Shown piece by piece: positions 17,661 to 26,516 of a stretch of 64,000 nucleotides of DNA (positions within the stretch are counted from its first letter, which is position 1; each line of letters opens with the position of its first letter). A program made the translations under genes and the position numbers. The DNA is from Gloeobacter violaceus PCC 7421 (GTDB lineage Bacteria > Cyanobacteriota > Cyanobacteriia > Gloeobacterales > Gloeobacteraceae): assembly GCF_000011385.1 (NCBI RefSeq), contig NC_005125.1, positions 310,001 through 374,000 on the forward strand, in the 5' to 3' direction. Under the pieces are notes generated by a model. The model was not told the DNA's origin and did no database searches. It saw nothing but the letters and a program-made list of their open reading frames with translations.

Positions 17661-18575
17661 GTGGCCGAGCAAGAACGCCGCCCATTCGACACCAGCCTGC
17701 AGGGTCTGGCCGCCCTCTACAGCCGCCACTTCCTCGCCTGGCTCAAAGGGCCCGAGGTGACGTGGGAGCAAGAACTCAACTCTGTCATCGTCGCTCAGCA
17801 GCGCCGCGCCGATTTTCTGATTCGCTACCGCGATGAGCAGGCGGAGGCACGCTTGCTGCACGTCGAATTCCAAACGCTTGTTCAGAAGGGCGAGCCCCGC
17901 GAAGAGCTGCCCGTGCGTATGGCGACTTACGCCCTGTTCGTGCTGAACCGCTACGGCCTGCTGCCCAATCAGGTGCTCGTCCTGCTCAAGGACAGCGCTG
18001 CCACCCGTCAGGTACCGGAGCGCTTCGAGCAAGGCCGGGTGCGGGTGGAGTACGACCTTGTGCGGTTGTGGGAGCAAGACCCCGAGCCGGTGCTGGCCAG
18101 TGGTCTGGTGGGGCTGATGCCGCTGGTGCCGCTGATGCGCGGGCAGGAATTGGGGGCACTGCTGGAAGCGTGCACCGGGGTCATTGAGGCGGAGATAGAA
18201 TCGAGCCAACAGCGCACCGAGGTGCTGACGGTCACGGGTCTTTTGGCCTCATTAAGGGATACGCAAGTCGTCACGGAGTTTTTTAGAAGGAGGTCGCAGA
18301 TGAGTTTGTTGACCGAGACGCCGCTGTTTCAGGAGTTGACCCGCGAGCTGGTGCAACAGGCTGTGCAACAGGCTGTGCATGAAACGGAGCAACGCACCAG
18401 ACTTCAGTTTCTGCTGCACCAACTGGAGCACAAGTTTGGGCCGTTGCCGGAAGATATGCTGACAGCCCTGCAGGCGATAGCCGATACGGACGCGCTGGAC
18501 ACTCTGGGCCTGGCCTTGCTCGATGCCCCGGACATCGAGGCGTTTCGCCGGCAGCTGCCGCCGTCGGTCTCGTGA
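17661..18575 (+). CDS. Rpn/YhgA-like putative nuclease with DUF4351-type C-terminus
   Basis: A 304-residue protein starting at GTG. The N-terminal PD-(D/E)XK-like part reads FDTSLQGLAALY, ELNSVIVAQQRRADFLIRYRDEQAEARLLHVEFQT (D...E.Q catalytic pattern), RMATYALFVLNRYGL. The C-terminal helical domain ends LEHKFGPLPEDMLTALQAIADTDALDTLGLALLDAPDIEAFRRQL, a DUF4351-type end. Rpn proteins promote recombination in E. coli. It lies 73 bp from the convergent TBDR stop, a longer gap than at the Uma2 junctions. Confidence 0.82.
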   Translation: MAEQERRPFDTSLQGLAALYSRHFLAWLKGPEVTWEQELNSVIVAQQRRADFLIRYRDEQAEARLLHVEFQTLVQKGEPREELPVRMATYALFVLNRYGLLPNQVLVLLKDSAATRQVPERFEQGRVRVEYDLVRLWEQDPEPVLASGLVGLMPLVPLMRGQELGALLEACTGVIEAEIESSQQRTEVLTVTGLLASLRDTQVVTEFFRRRSQMSLLTETPLFQELTRELVQQAVQQAVHETEQRTRLQFLLHQLEHKFGPLPEDMLTALQAIADTDALDTLGLALLDAPDIEAFRRQLPPSVS

Positions 18576-18648
18576 GCGAAGGGTGCCCAATCGCCGTCGA
18601 TGAGAGCAGACGCTGGGGCTGTTGTGGTGCGACCGCCATGCCCTCGAA

Positions 18649-20844
18649 TCAAAAGCGCACTTCGAGGGTGCCCTGCACCGTGAAGGGTGCCCCCGGAGTA
18701 ATCCCCCCGCGGCTGACGGCCGACTCGATGTACTGGGCATTGAACAGGTTCTTGAAGTTGAGGGCCGCGTTCAGTCCGCCGCGGCGGTAGTAGAGCGCCA
18801 CATCGAAGCGGGTGTAACCGGGCACCGAAAAGCTGTTGGCCAGATCCCCGAAGCGCTCGCCCACCGAGAACACCCCCGCCCCGATCCCCCAGCCCGCCAG
18901 CGCTCCCTCGCTCACCCGGTAGGCGCTCCAGAGGCTCCCCCCATGCAGCGGCGCGGTGGGCAGGCGGTTGCCTACCGGGTAGGTGTTGTCGCGGCTGATC
19001 TTCGCGTCGGTGTAGGCGTAAGTGGCGACCACGTTCCACCCCGGCAGGATCTCGCCGGTGAGGTCGAATTCGACCCCCTGGCTCTCCTGCTCGCCCACCT
19101 GAATCGAAAAGCGGGGGTTGGTGGGGTCGAAGGTGACGACGTTGGTCTTGGCAATCTTGAACAGCGCCAGGTTGGCGAACAGGCGGCCCGCCAGCAAATC
19201 GGCCTTGGCGCCCAGTTCGTAGCCGGTGCCGCGGGTGGGCAGAAACGGCGTACCCGCAGCGCTGCGGCCGGAAGTGGGAGTGAAAGACTGGTTGAAGTTG
19301 GCGAACAGCGACACGTCGGGGGCGGGTTTGTACAACAGGCCGACCCGCGGAGAGAACGCCTGCCCCTCCGAAGGGTTTATCGCACCCGTTATCGGATCCG
19401 TACTGGGCGCCGAGGCAGTGTCGTAACGACCGCCGAGCACCAGCTTGAGGTTGTCCGAAAAGGAAATCTGATCCTGCAGGTACACCCCGAAAAAGCTGAT
19501 GGCGTTCCTGAAACCATAAGGAGAACGCGACGATTCCGCGGCGGGCTCGAGCACGTAGGGAGGGGGCTGATAGATATCGATGACATTCGCCAGGCCAAAG
19601 ATTCCGTACCCCGACTGGAGAGACTTGCCCAGTTCGAGGCCAAATAGGACCGTGTGGTCGATCGAGCCCGTCTTTGCCTTCCAGATCAGGTCGTTCTGGA
19701 AACCGAACGATTCGAAGTAATACTCCCCCCGGTCGTCCGCCAGCTGCAACGAGCGGTTGTCTTCCAGCAGCCCTGCGCTATAGATCAATCTTGGGTAGTT
19801 TTCGATATAGCTGGCGTAGCGCCCCGCACTGCGCATGGTCAGATTCTCCGCGAACCGGTGTTCCAGCACCGCGATGGCCCGCGTCGAATTGGTAAGCAGC
19901 AATCCCTTGGGATCGGCAAAGAGCCGGTTGTACGGTACCGGCGCCACCCCGGTGCCCACCGCCGGAAGGCCCAGCTCGAAAGGACGGTTGTCGCGGCTGT
20001 GGATTACCTCGAAGCTCAGCGTCGTGTCGGGAGTGACTCTCCACTCCAGCACCGGCGAGAAGAACGTCCGCCGACCCTGGGTGCCACGAAAAGTATTGGC
20101 GTCTTCGTAGGCGACATTCAGCCGGTAGGCCAGGGTGCCGCCCGCGGTGAGCGGGCCGGACAGATCCAGCGTCGTGCGGTAGAAGTCGTAGCTGCCGGCG
20201 GTGAAGCCGATCGCGGTGTAGGGGGTGAGCAGGGGTCTTTTGGTGACGTAGTTGATGACGCCCGCGGGTTCCGCTTGCCCGAACAGCACCGAGGACGGCC
20301 CTTTGAGCACCTCGATGCGCTCGATGTTCGTGGTATCGACGGCATTGAACGAATCGAACTTGCTCGTTGCAAAGGCATTGGTGAACTGGCTTGCGGTAAA
20401 GCCGCGGATATTGAACGATTCGCTGTAATTGCTGTAGTTGTTGTTCAGGTAGACGCCGCTGACGTTGCGCAACACCTCTCGCATGCGCACGGAGCCCTGG
20501 TCCTCGATGATCTGGCGGGGGATGACCTGGACGGACTGGGGCGTGTCGAGAATCGGGGTGTCGGTCTTGGTGGCGGTCGAGGCGTTCGAGCGGCGGTAAG
20601 TACCAGTGCCGGTCACCGTCACCTCGTCGAGTTCCTCGCCGTCCGGTGGGGCAGGAGCCTGGGCTTGGCTCGGCTCGGCGGGCTGTTGGGCCAGATGGGC
20701 GGCACTGGTCGAGACGGAGGGCAGTTCGCCGAGGCGCGACACCTCCGTGGCCAACGGCTGGGCAGCAGCGGGGCCGGCGCACAGCAGCGACAAGCCGCCC
20801 GCCACCAACAGACTGGCGTTGCGGTTAGGCAGGCAAGCCTTCAC
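18649..20844 (-). CDS. TonB-dependent siderophore receptor
   Basis: About 731 residues from GTG 20844, chosen because VKACLPNRNASLLV aligns with VKICMLNRKTCLLV of the receptor at 34279-36490 and gives a signal peptide; the frame stays open to 20973. TonB box ELDEVTVTGTGTYRR, plug DTPQSVQVIPRQIIEDQG and RIEVLKGPSSVLFGQAEPAGVINYVTKR, barrel ending PGAPFTVQGTLEVRF. It is a close paralogue of the receptors at 8519 and 34279. It follows an AraC regulator, with a promoter at 20988-21036 and two 21-bp-spaced repeats upstream, so AraC-dependent activation by a ferric siderophore is likely. Confidence 0.94.
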   Translation of the reverse strand: MKACLPNRNASLLVAGGLSLLCAGPAAAQPLATEVSRLGELPSVSTSAAHLAQQPAEPSQAQAPAPPDGEELDEVTVTGTGTYRRSNASTATKTDTPILDTPQSVQVIPRQIIEDQGSVRMREVLRNVSGVYLNNNYSNYSESFNIRGFTASQFTNAFATSKFDSFNAVDTTNIERIEVLKGPSSVLFGQAEPAGVINYVTKRPLLTPYTAIGFTAGSYDFYRTTLDLSGPLTAGGTLAYRLNVAYEDANTFRGTQGRRTFFSPVLEWRVTPDTTLSFEVIHSRDNRPFELGLPAVGTGVAPVPYNRLFADPKGLLLTNSTRAIAVLEHRFAENLTMRSAGRYASYIENYPRLIYSAGLLEDNRSLQLADDRGEYYFESFGFQNDLIWKAKTGSIDHTVLFGLELGKSLQSGYGIFGLANVIDIYQPPPYVLEPAAESSRSPYGFRNAISFFGVYLQDQISFSDNLKLVLGGRYDTASAPSTDPITGAINPSEGQAFSPRVGLLYKPAPDVSLFANFNQSFTPTSGRSAAGTPFLPTRGTGYELGAKADLLAGRLFANLALFKIAKTNVVTFDPTNPRFSIQVGEQESQGVEFDLTGEILPGWNVVATYAYTDAKISRDNTYPVGNRLPTAPLHGGSLWSAYRVSEGALAGWGIGAGVFSVGERFGDLANSFSVPGYTRFDVALYYRRGGLNAALNFKNLFNAQYIESAVSRGGITPGAPFTVQGTLEVRF

Positions 20845-20987
20845 CCTCCGTACGGAAGTGGCCAACCGTGCCCGCCGAATGGCGATCACCGGCTCTGCCG
20901 CCCGCGCGAGCGCAGCCGCCGCAACCGACCACCCGCCCGCCGCCATTCGCGCATTTCGCAACCCCACACCCATCCCAGCGCACCTTT

Positions 20988-21036
20988 GTTGAGAGTGGTT
21001 CCTAGCAAAGTACTAGGGTGCCGACGCCTTTGTGAA
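20988..21036 (-). promoter_or_regulatory. Promoter and operator for the AraC-linked TBDR
   Basis: On the minus strand TTCACA (21036-21031), 18 bp, TACTTT (21012-21007), followed by the dyad-like GTTGAGAGTGGTTCCTAGC (plus strand, 20988-21006) over the expected start site. The same arrangement occurs at 38051-38099. It differs from the shared type in having the dyad downstream of the -10 and in reverse orientation. Confidence 0.6.
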
Positions 21037-21045
21037 GCGCAAGCC

Positions 21046-21088
21046 GATGGCTGGACGGAATTTTTTGATGGCTGGACAGAACTTTTGA
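21046..21088 (-). promoter_or_regulatory. Tandem 21-bp repeats, likely AraC-regulator binding site
   Basis: GATGGCTGGAC occurs at 21046 and again at 21067, exactly two helical turns apart, each followed by a T-run; a weaker third unit follows. The repeats sit 10 bp upstream of the -35 of the TBDR promoter and downstream of the AraC gene, the usual place for direct-repeat activator sites of this family. The gap 20845-21222 shows nothing else. Confidence 0.6.
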
Positions 21089-21222
21089 ATAGCCAGGCAA
21101 ATGCTTAAAAGCCGATTTGTCTCTCCCAATCCCGCTGGTCTGCGCGGCACCGAGCGTTCTGCTGCCGGGCGAATCACAGACCCGTTCGTCCCGGGGGACC
21201 GACCGCAATCTTTACATCTGCC

Positions 21223-22194
21223 TTATCGGTAATCTTTCGGAGCGACCCCGAACTTCTTGCGAAACGCCGCCGCGAAATGGCCGCGATCCGCAAAGCCCAC
21301 CGCCTGCATCACCCCAGACACGTTCGCCTCGCCCGACAGCAGCAACTGCCGCGCCTGCTCCAGCCGGTAGTCGCGCAGATAGCCGAACACCGTTGTGCCG
21401 AACACCTGCCGGAAACCGCGCTTGAGCGCACATTCGTTCAGTCCCACCCGCCGCGCCAGCTCGGCCAAAGCCAGCGGCCGATCCAGATTCTGCAGCACGA
21501 TTTCGCGGGCGCGACAGATGCGCTCGACGCAATCGGATTGCAACGCATGCTGCAGGCATCGCCCCTGCCGCACCTCCTGCTCGTGCTCCAAGACCAGCGC
21601 CGCCGCCTCCAGCGCCTTGGCTTCCAGATACAGCCGCTTGGCGAGGCCCGAATACGGACAGCGGACGATTTGCCGAAGGATCTGCTGCAGGGCGGGCGAG
21701 ACCGTTCCCACGCGGGTGTAGTATTTTTGGTCCGCTGGGCGGACCAGGTGCGCGAACTCCGTCGGCAGTTCTCCATTGTGGCCAACGAAGGCAACCAGCA
21801 CCTCCGGCTGCATCCAGATGTGCACCTCCAGGATAGGAAAGTGATCCGGGCCGGCCATGGTTTGCTTGGGAGCCAGACCGCTGCCGTAGAGGGCGTATTC
21901 GAGGTTGCCCACCTCGGTGCTGCCGTCCCGGTGCTCCCCCGACAGGTGGAAATGGAAACACAGGCATTCCTCCCGTTCCGGCAAAGCAAGCTCCCAGCGA
22001 TCGCGCAGCCGGAAATTTTCGATGCACAATGCCAATCCCTCGCGCAAGGCAATTTCTCGAAAACAACCTTCGGCCAACCACGACGGCAAGCGCCAGAGCA
22101 GATCCAGTTCGTCTTGCGGATCCGGGTATTGTGTGTGCGCGTTAAGCTCTTGGCCCAAATCAGCCAAGACTTGCTCAGACATGGAGATAGTCAC
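21223..22194 (-). CDS. AraC-family (PchR-like) transcriptional regulator
   Basis: A 323-residue protein with an N-terminal ligand-sensing part and a C-terminal double HTH (RICRAREIVLQNLDRPLALAELARRVGLNECALKRGFRQVFGTTVFGYLRDYRLEQARQLL, then VMQAVGFADRGHFAAAFRKKFG). This is the PchR/YbtA type, which activates receptor genes when the cognate ferric siderophore is bound. The start is GTG 22194 with AAGGGG upstream; ATG 22182 is an alternative. It lies upstream of the TBDR at 18649-20844 on the same strand and is paralogous to the gene at 38289-39272. Confidence 0.92.
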   Translation of the reverse strand: MTISMSEQVLADLGQELNAHTQYPDPQDELDLLWRLPSWLAEGCFREIALREGLALCIENFRLRDRWELALPEREECLCFHFHLSGEHRDGSTEVGNLEYALYGSGLAPKQTMAGPDHFPILEVHIWMQPEVLVAFVGHNGELPTEFAHLVRPADQKYYTRVGTVSPALQQILRQIVRCPYSGLAKRLYLEAKALEAAALVLEHEQEVRQGRCLQHALQSDCVERICRAREIVLQNLDRPLALAELARRVGLNECALKRGFRQVFGTTVFGYLRDYRLEQARQLLLSGEANVSGVMQAVGFADRGHFAAAFRKKFGVAPKDYR

Positions 22195-22306
22195 GGCGAC
22201 ACCCCTTGAGATGAGCCAAACAGCTTATCAAAAGACTATCGCATTAAAGCCCTTGCCCGCGGCTGAAAGCAGTGGGTTTGGAAGGCCGATGCGTGCCGCC
22301 GGCGGG

Positions 22307-24064
22307 TTATCCGACAGACCGTACACCGGTTGCTCCGCCAATTCGCCAGCCTCCGGCCTGTTGCTGCGCCTGCCACTGGCGGCGGTAGCGACCGTTTTCG
22401 ACGGCCAGCAGCTCGGCGTGGGTGCCGCGCTCGACGATGCGGCCGTGTTCGAAATAGAGGATCTGATCGGCGTGCTGGATGGTCCAGAGGCGGTGGGCAA
22501 TCACGATCACCGTGCGCCCCCTGGTCAGTGCGGCGATCGCCTGCTGGATGAGCCGCTCGTTGTCCAGATCGACGCTTGCGGTCGCTTCATCCAGGATAAG
22601 AATCGGGGCGTCCTTGAGCAGGGCGCGGGCGATACTGAGGCGCTGGCGCTGCCCGCCGGAGAGGTCGTAGCCGCCCTCGCCCAGGATCGTCTCGTAGCCC
22701 TGCGGCAGTTGCACAATAAAATCGTGGGCGCGGGCAGCCTTGGCGGCGGCGAGCACCTGTTCGGCGTCGGCGTCGGGACAGCCCAGGCGGATATTGTTGA
22801 GCACCGAGTCGCGAAACAAGTACACATCCTGAAAGACGATGCCGATGTGCGCCTGGAGCGCAGCCATGGCCATTGCGCGCACATCAACGCCGCCGATGCG
22901 GATTGCACCCGAATCGACATCCCATAATCTGGTAAGCAAGTGGGCGACGGTGGACTTGCCCGAGCCGGAGGGACCGACCAGGGCGGTGAGCGTGCCTGGG
23001 CGCATCACCGCCCACACCCGTTTTAGGACGGTCTGCTCCTCGTAGGCGAAAGAGACGTTGTCAAAGACGACGTCGCAACCGGTGGGCAGACTCGCTGCGG
23101 CCGGTTCGGGCTGGGCGGATTCGCCGAAGTACCCGCGGATGCGCGCGATGGTGGCGGAGGCGAAACGCAATTCGGCCAGATAGATGCCCAGTTCGGCAAG
23201 GGATTTGTAAAAGCGCAGCGAGAGCACCAGAAACAACAGATACACCGCCGGGGAGAGCGCCCCACCGGTCATCAACCAGGCGCCGACCACCGCCGCGATC
23301 GTGAAGCCCAACTCGACGGTGAACCCGTACATCAGCAGGGCGGGGGCGGGGGCCAGTTCCGTATACAGGCTCTGCTTTTCCAGGCGCGCAAGACTCGCCG
23401 CCAGCGCCGCGTGCTTGGCGCCCGTGCGGCCAAAAGCGCGCAGCACGGCGATCCCCTGGATATATTCGACCAGCCGCCCGACCGTGTCGGCCTTGGCGTC
23501 CATCAGCTTTTCGCCGGCGCGCACCAGCAGCCACTGGCTCCAAATGACCGCCAGCAGCGCAAAAGGGATCGTGGCCACCGCCAGCAGCGCCAGGCGCCAA
23601 TCGGCCAAAAAGAGCACCCCGGCGATGCACACCGGCAGGGCCAGATTGGCGATCACCAGACCCCAGGTGTGGGTGACAACCTCGGTGTAGATGGCGAAGT
23701 CGCCGGTCAGCACATCCGCGAGCGCCCCGGTGCGCCGACGGGTAAAAAAGCCCATCGGCAGGCGGCCCAGGTGGTCGGCCAGCCGCAGGCGCATGTCGCA
23801 CACGAGCGCGTAGGTGGCGGCAAAGTTGTCGAGCATGGCGTGGGCGCGCACCACCCACAACAGCAGCAGGCAGACGCCCAAGATCGCCGCCGCTCCCCAG
23901 GCGAGCGCGTCGGTGGCCCGGCCGGCAAAGACGGCCTCCAGGGCAAAATACAGCACCAGGTACGGCACCACGCCCAACAGCGCCTGCAGGATGCTGAGGG
24001 TCAGGCCGCGCCACAGCCGCGCGTCGGTGCGCCCGGCCAGATCGAACCCGAAATCAACCAGCAT
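22307..24064 (-). CDS. ABC transporter, fused permease-ATPase (YbtQ/IrtB-like)
   Basis: A 585-residue half-transporter. Six transmembrane helices cover about residues 15-300 and the nucleotide-binding domain about 335-570: Walker A GPSGSGKST, Q-loop IGIVFQDVYLFRDSV, signature LSGGQRQRL, Walker B ILILDEATASVD, H-loop IVIAHRL. Its start overlaps the end of the preceding ABC gene by 11 bp, so the two very probably form a heterodimer. Fused pairs beside AraC and TBDR genes resemble YbtPQ/IrtAB, which import ferric siderophores despite an exporter fold. Direction of transport is inference. Confidence 0.9.
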   Translation of the reverse strand: MLVDFGFDLAGRTDARLWRGLTLSILQALLGVVPYLVLYFALEAVFAGRATDALAWGAAAILGVCLLLLWVVRAHAMLDNFAATYALVCDMRLRLADHLGRLPMGFFTRRRTGALADVLTGDFAIYTEVVTHTWGLVIANLALPVCIAGVLFLADWRLALLAVATIPFALLAVIWSQWLLVRAGEKLMDAKADTVGRLVEYIQGIAVLRAFGRTGAKHAALAASLARLEKQSLYTELAPAPALLMYGFTVELGFTIAAVVGAWLMTGGALSPAVYLLFLVLSLRFYKSLAELGIYLAELRFASATIARIRGYFGESAQPEPAAASLPTGCDVVFDNVSFAYEEQTVLKRVWAVMRPGTLTALVGPSGSGKSTVAHLLTRLWDVDSGAIRIGGVDVRAMAMAALQAHIGIVFQDVYLFRDSVLNNIRLGCPDADAEQVLAAAKAARAHDFIVQLPQGYETILGEGGYDLSGGQRQRLSIARALLKDAPILILDEATASVDLDNERLIQQAIAALTRGRTVIVIAHRLWTIQHADQILYFEHGRIVERGTHAELLAVENGRYRRQWQAQQQAGGWRIGGATGVRSVG

Positions 24065-25901
24065 GCGCTTCTTCCCCCGTTGCGGTGGTCATCGTCCATC
24101 CCACGGCCTGCTGCTGGGCGGCCCAGAGTCTGCGGTAGGTTCCACTGCGCCCCAAAAGCTCCCCGTGGGTGCCCTGGTCTTCGACGGTCCCGCCATTGAA
24201 GACCACGATGTGGTCGGCATCGGCAACCGACGCGAGGCGATGGGCGATCACGATCACCGTCTTGCCCTGGATAAGCTCCGCCAGGGCCTGCTGGATCGCC
24301 AGTTCGTTCTCCGGATCGGCAAAGGCGGTGGCCTCGTCGAGCAACAGAATCGGCGCATTCTTGAGAATCGCCCGGGCGATGGCGAGGCGCTGCTTCTCGC
24401 CGCCCGAAAGCCGCGCCCCGCGATCCCCAAGCTGGGTGTCGTACCCGTCCGGCAGCGCCTGGATAAAGGTGTGGGCGTTGGCCGCCTGCGCCGCCGCTTC
24501 CACCTCGGCGTCGCTCGCCCCGGCGCACCCCAGGCGGATATTCTCGCGCACGCTGTCGTGCAAAAGAAACACCTCCTGGAAGACAAAGCCGATGTGGCCC
24601 ATCAACGCCTCCAGGCCCAAGGCCCGCACATCCACACCGCCCACTTCCACGCGGCCCGCATCCACATCCCAGAAGCGGGCAATCAGCCTGGCCACCGTGC
24701 TTTTCCCGGCCCCCGAAGGACCGACCAGAGCCGTCACCCGGCCCGGCTGGGCAGTGAAGCTCACTTGCTGTAGCGCGCTTTTGGCGCCGTCGTAGCTAAA
24801 GTGCACATCCACGAAGCGCACGCCGTAATCCGCCGGTTGGACCGGCCCATCCGCCTCCGGCAGCGGCGGGGCATCCAGGATGGCCTGGATCCGCCCGGCG
24901 CCCATGATCGTGCGGGAGGTGCTGCCGAAGACGAACATCAACTTGATGAGCGGTGCCGTCAATCCCGCGCCCAGCACCAAAAACAGACACAGCTGGGGCA
25001 AGCCCAGCCCGCCGTGCAGGTGCAGAGCGATCCCCACCGGCAGCACCACCAGCAGGTTGCTCCCCAGGGCAATAAAAAAGAGCGCATACGGGTACATCGA
25101 GCGCCGGGTCATCGCGGTGGCCACGTCGCGCACGCCGTAGACGGCCGAGCGCAATCGCTCCAGCGAGCCGGCCGTGCGGTTGAAGGCTTTGAGCACGGCG
25201 ATGCCGCGCAGGTATTCGAGCACCCCGGCGTTGGCGGCCGCCTCGGTGCGGTGCCACAGCCGGTACTGCGCGTCCATGTCCCGAAACGCCCACATCTGGG
25301 CGGCGATCCCCACCGGCAGCAGCGCCAGCGACGCGAGCGCCATGCGCCAATCCACCCAAAACAGGGCAACCCCCGCCGCCAGGGGGACCAAAATCCCCGA
25401 GACGATATCCGGAATGTTGTGGGCGAGCACCCCTTCTAGCGAACCGACGTCCTCGACCAGCGCTTTTTTGAGATCGCCGCTCTCGCGCCGGTCGAAAAAG
25501 CCCAGCGGCAGCCGGGCCATCTTCTCGGTCAGTTCGGTGCGCACCTGCCTGAGCAGCCGAAAGGCCGCCGCATGGGCGACGGTGTTGGAGACGGCGATAC
25601 ACACAAACTGCAGCACCACCGCCCCAAAAGCAAGCCAGGCGAGCCGGACCATCGCTTCGGGCCGAGGCGCCTCTGAGAAGACCTCCACAGCGATCCGATA
25701 GACCGCCAGATAAGGCACCAGTTCGAAGGCGACCGCGAGTACCGCAAAGGCGGCCGCCGCGGCGAGGGCCGGCCATTGGCGGCGCGCCAGCCGAAAGATC
25801 AGTCCCAGGCCGTTGCCCACCATCGTCCCCTCAGCGGCTGAGGGAAGACTTTCGGCAGCAGGTTTCAGCGACTGGGAGCCTTGGGAAGCAATTTGGGTCA
25901 T
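24054..25901 (-). CDS. ABC transporter, fused permease-ATPase (YbtP/IrtA-like)
   Basis: A 615-residue half-transporter starting MTQIASQG at 25901, where ATGA overlaps the upstream stop; the frame is open further but that part overlaps the preceding gene. Six transmembrane helices (first at LAAAAAFAVLAVAFELVPYLAVY) precede an NBD with Walker A GPSGAGKST, signature LSGGEKQRL, Walker B ILLLDEATAFAD and IVIAHRL. No siderophore-interacting N-terminal domain as in IrtA is present. It partners the 22307-24064 gene. Confidence 0.9.
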   Translation of the reverse strand: MTQIASQGSQSLKPAAESLPSAAEGTMVGNGLGLIFRLARRQWPALAAAAAFAVLAVAFELVPYLAVYRIAVEVFSEAPRPEAMVRLAWLAFGAVVLQFVCIAVSNTVAHAAAFRLLRQVRTELTEKMARLPLGFFDRRESGDLKKALVEDVGSLEGVLAHNIPDIVSGILVPLAAGVALFWVDWRMALASLALLPVGIAAQMWAFRDMDAQYRLWHRTEAAANAGVLEYLRGIAVLKAFNRTAGSLERLRSAVYGVRDVATAMTRRSMYPYALFFIALGSNLLVVLPVGIALHLHGGLGLPQLCLFLVLGAGLTAPLIKLMFVFGSTSRTIMGAGRIQAILDAPPLPEADGPVQPADYGVRFVDVHFSYDGAKSALQQVSFTAQPGRVTALVGPSGAGKSTVARLIARFWDVDAGRVEVGGVDVRALGLEALMGHIGFVFQEVFLLHDSVRENIRLGCAGASDAEVEAAAQAANAHTFIQALPDGYDTQLGDRGARLSGGEKQRLAIARAILKNAPILLLDEATAFADPENELAIQQALAELIQGKTVIVIAHRLASVADADHIVVFNGGTVEDQGTHGELLGRSGTYRRLWAAQQQAVGWTMTTATGEEAHAG

Positions 25902-26332
25902 CGGTGCTCTCCCGGAGCCGCTTCGATGGGCGGCGCGGCGATCTGGCGCTCCTCCAGCCACTGCACAGCCTCGGCCACCGTGCCGAAGGCGCGGCCGGTG
26001 CAGCCGACCATGTTCTCGATCGCCTTGGCGGCCAGCGGCTGCCATTTATCCAGCATCGCCTCCGAATCGAGCACGACGGCCACGCCGAAGCACAGCCCGG
26101 CAATGCGCGGCCGGTTGCGGCGAAAAAAATCGACTTCGAGCTTGTGGCCCTCTTTGGGGGGTTTGCCCTCGCCCGCCTCGACGCCTACCTGCCGCTGAAT
26201 GACCCCGAAGCTTTCGCCCTCGGACAACCAACGCTCCCAACTGGCCAGGTGGGCCTCGGTGTCCTGGGCGGTCGGTGTGCCGTCGAACAGCAAATAATAG
26301 ATTGGGTGTTTCTGCTCGTCTACCGTCAACAT
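25898..26332 (-). CDS. Small protein, possibly STAS/SpoIIAA-like, heading the ABC operon
   Basis: A 144-residue soluble protein: IYYLLFDGTPTAQDTEAHLASWERWL, GLCFGVAVVLDSEAMLDKWQPLAAKAIENMVGCTGRAFGTVAEAVQWLEER. The beta-alpha pattern and the tail recall SpoIIAA-like STAS proteins, but I am not certain of the family. The ATGA overlap with the next gene shows translational coupling to the ABC pair. No signal or membrane segment. A role in regulating or assisting siderophore transport is a guess from context. Confidence 0.7.
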   Translation of the reverse strand: MLTVDEQKHPIYYLLFDGTPTAQDTEAHLASWERWLSEGESFGVIQRQVGVEAGEGKPPKEGHKLEVDFFRRNRPRIAGLCFGVAVVLDSEAMLDKWQPLAAKAIENMVGCTGRAFGTVAEAVQWLEERQIAAPPIEAAPGEHR

Positions 26333-26391
26333 GCGCTTTTCCTGTATTGCGATGGATCCTGAGGCCTCTCACCCGAAAGGATCGGGCGGAA

Positions 26392-26421
26392 TCCAAGGGC
26401 TAGTTGCCATTGGCTGTCAAC
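26392..26421 (-). promoter_or_regulatory. Weak shared-type promoter/operator for the ABC operon
   Basis: On the minus strand GTTGACAGCCAATGGCAAC carries TTGACA (26420-26415) and the expected half-site position. The -10 at 17 bp (CTTGGA) is poor, so an activator may be needed, possibly the AraC protein encoded next door at 26517-27521. Confidence 0.45.
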
Positions 26422-26516
26422 TACTGAGGGTGAGGTTATCCGATCGCGCTTCGCCGCTTCTACCGTCAAACGGATTATGATTACCGCCGGACGGATCGCT
26501 TTGCTTTCGGAAGCCT

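Noticed and set aside
20845-20973. N-terminal extension of the TBDR at 18649-20844
   Set aside because: No signal peptide at that start; the GTG at 20844 aligns with the start of the paralogue at 36490.
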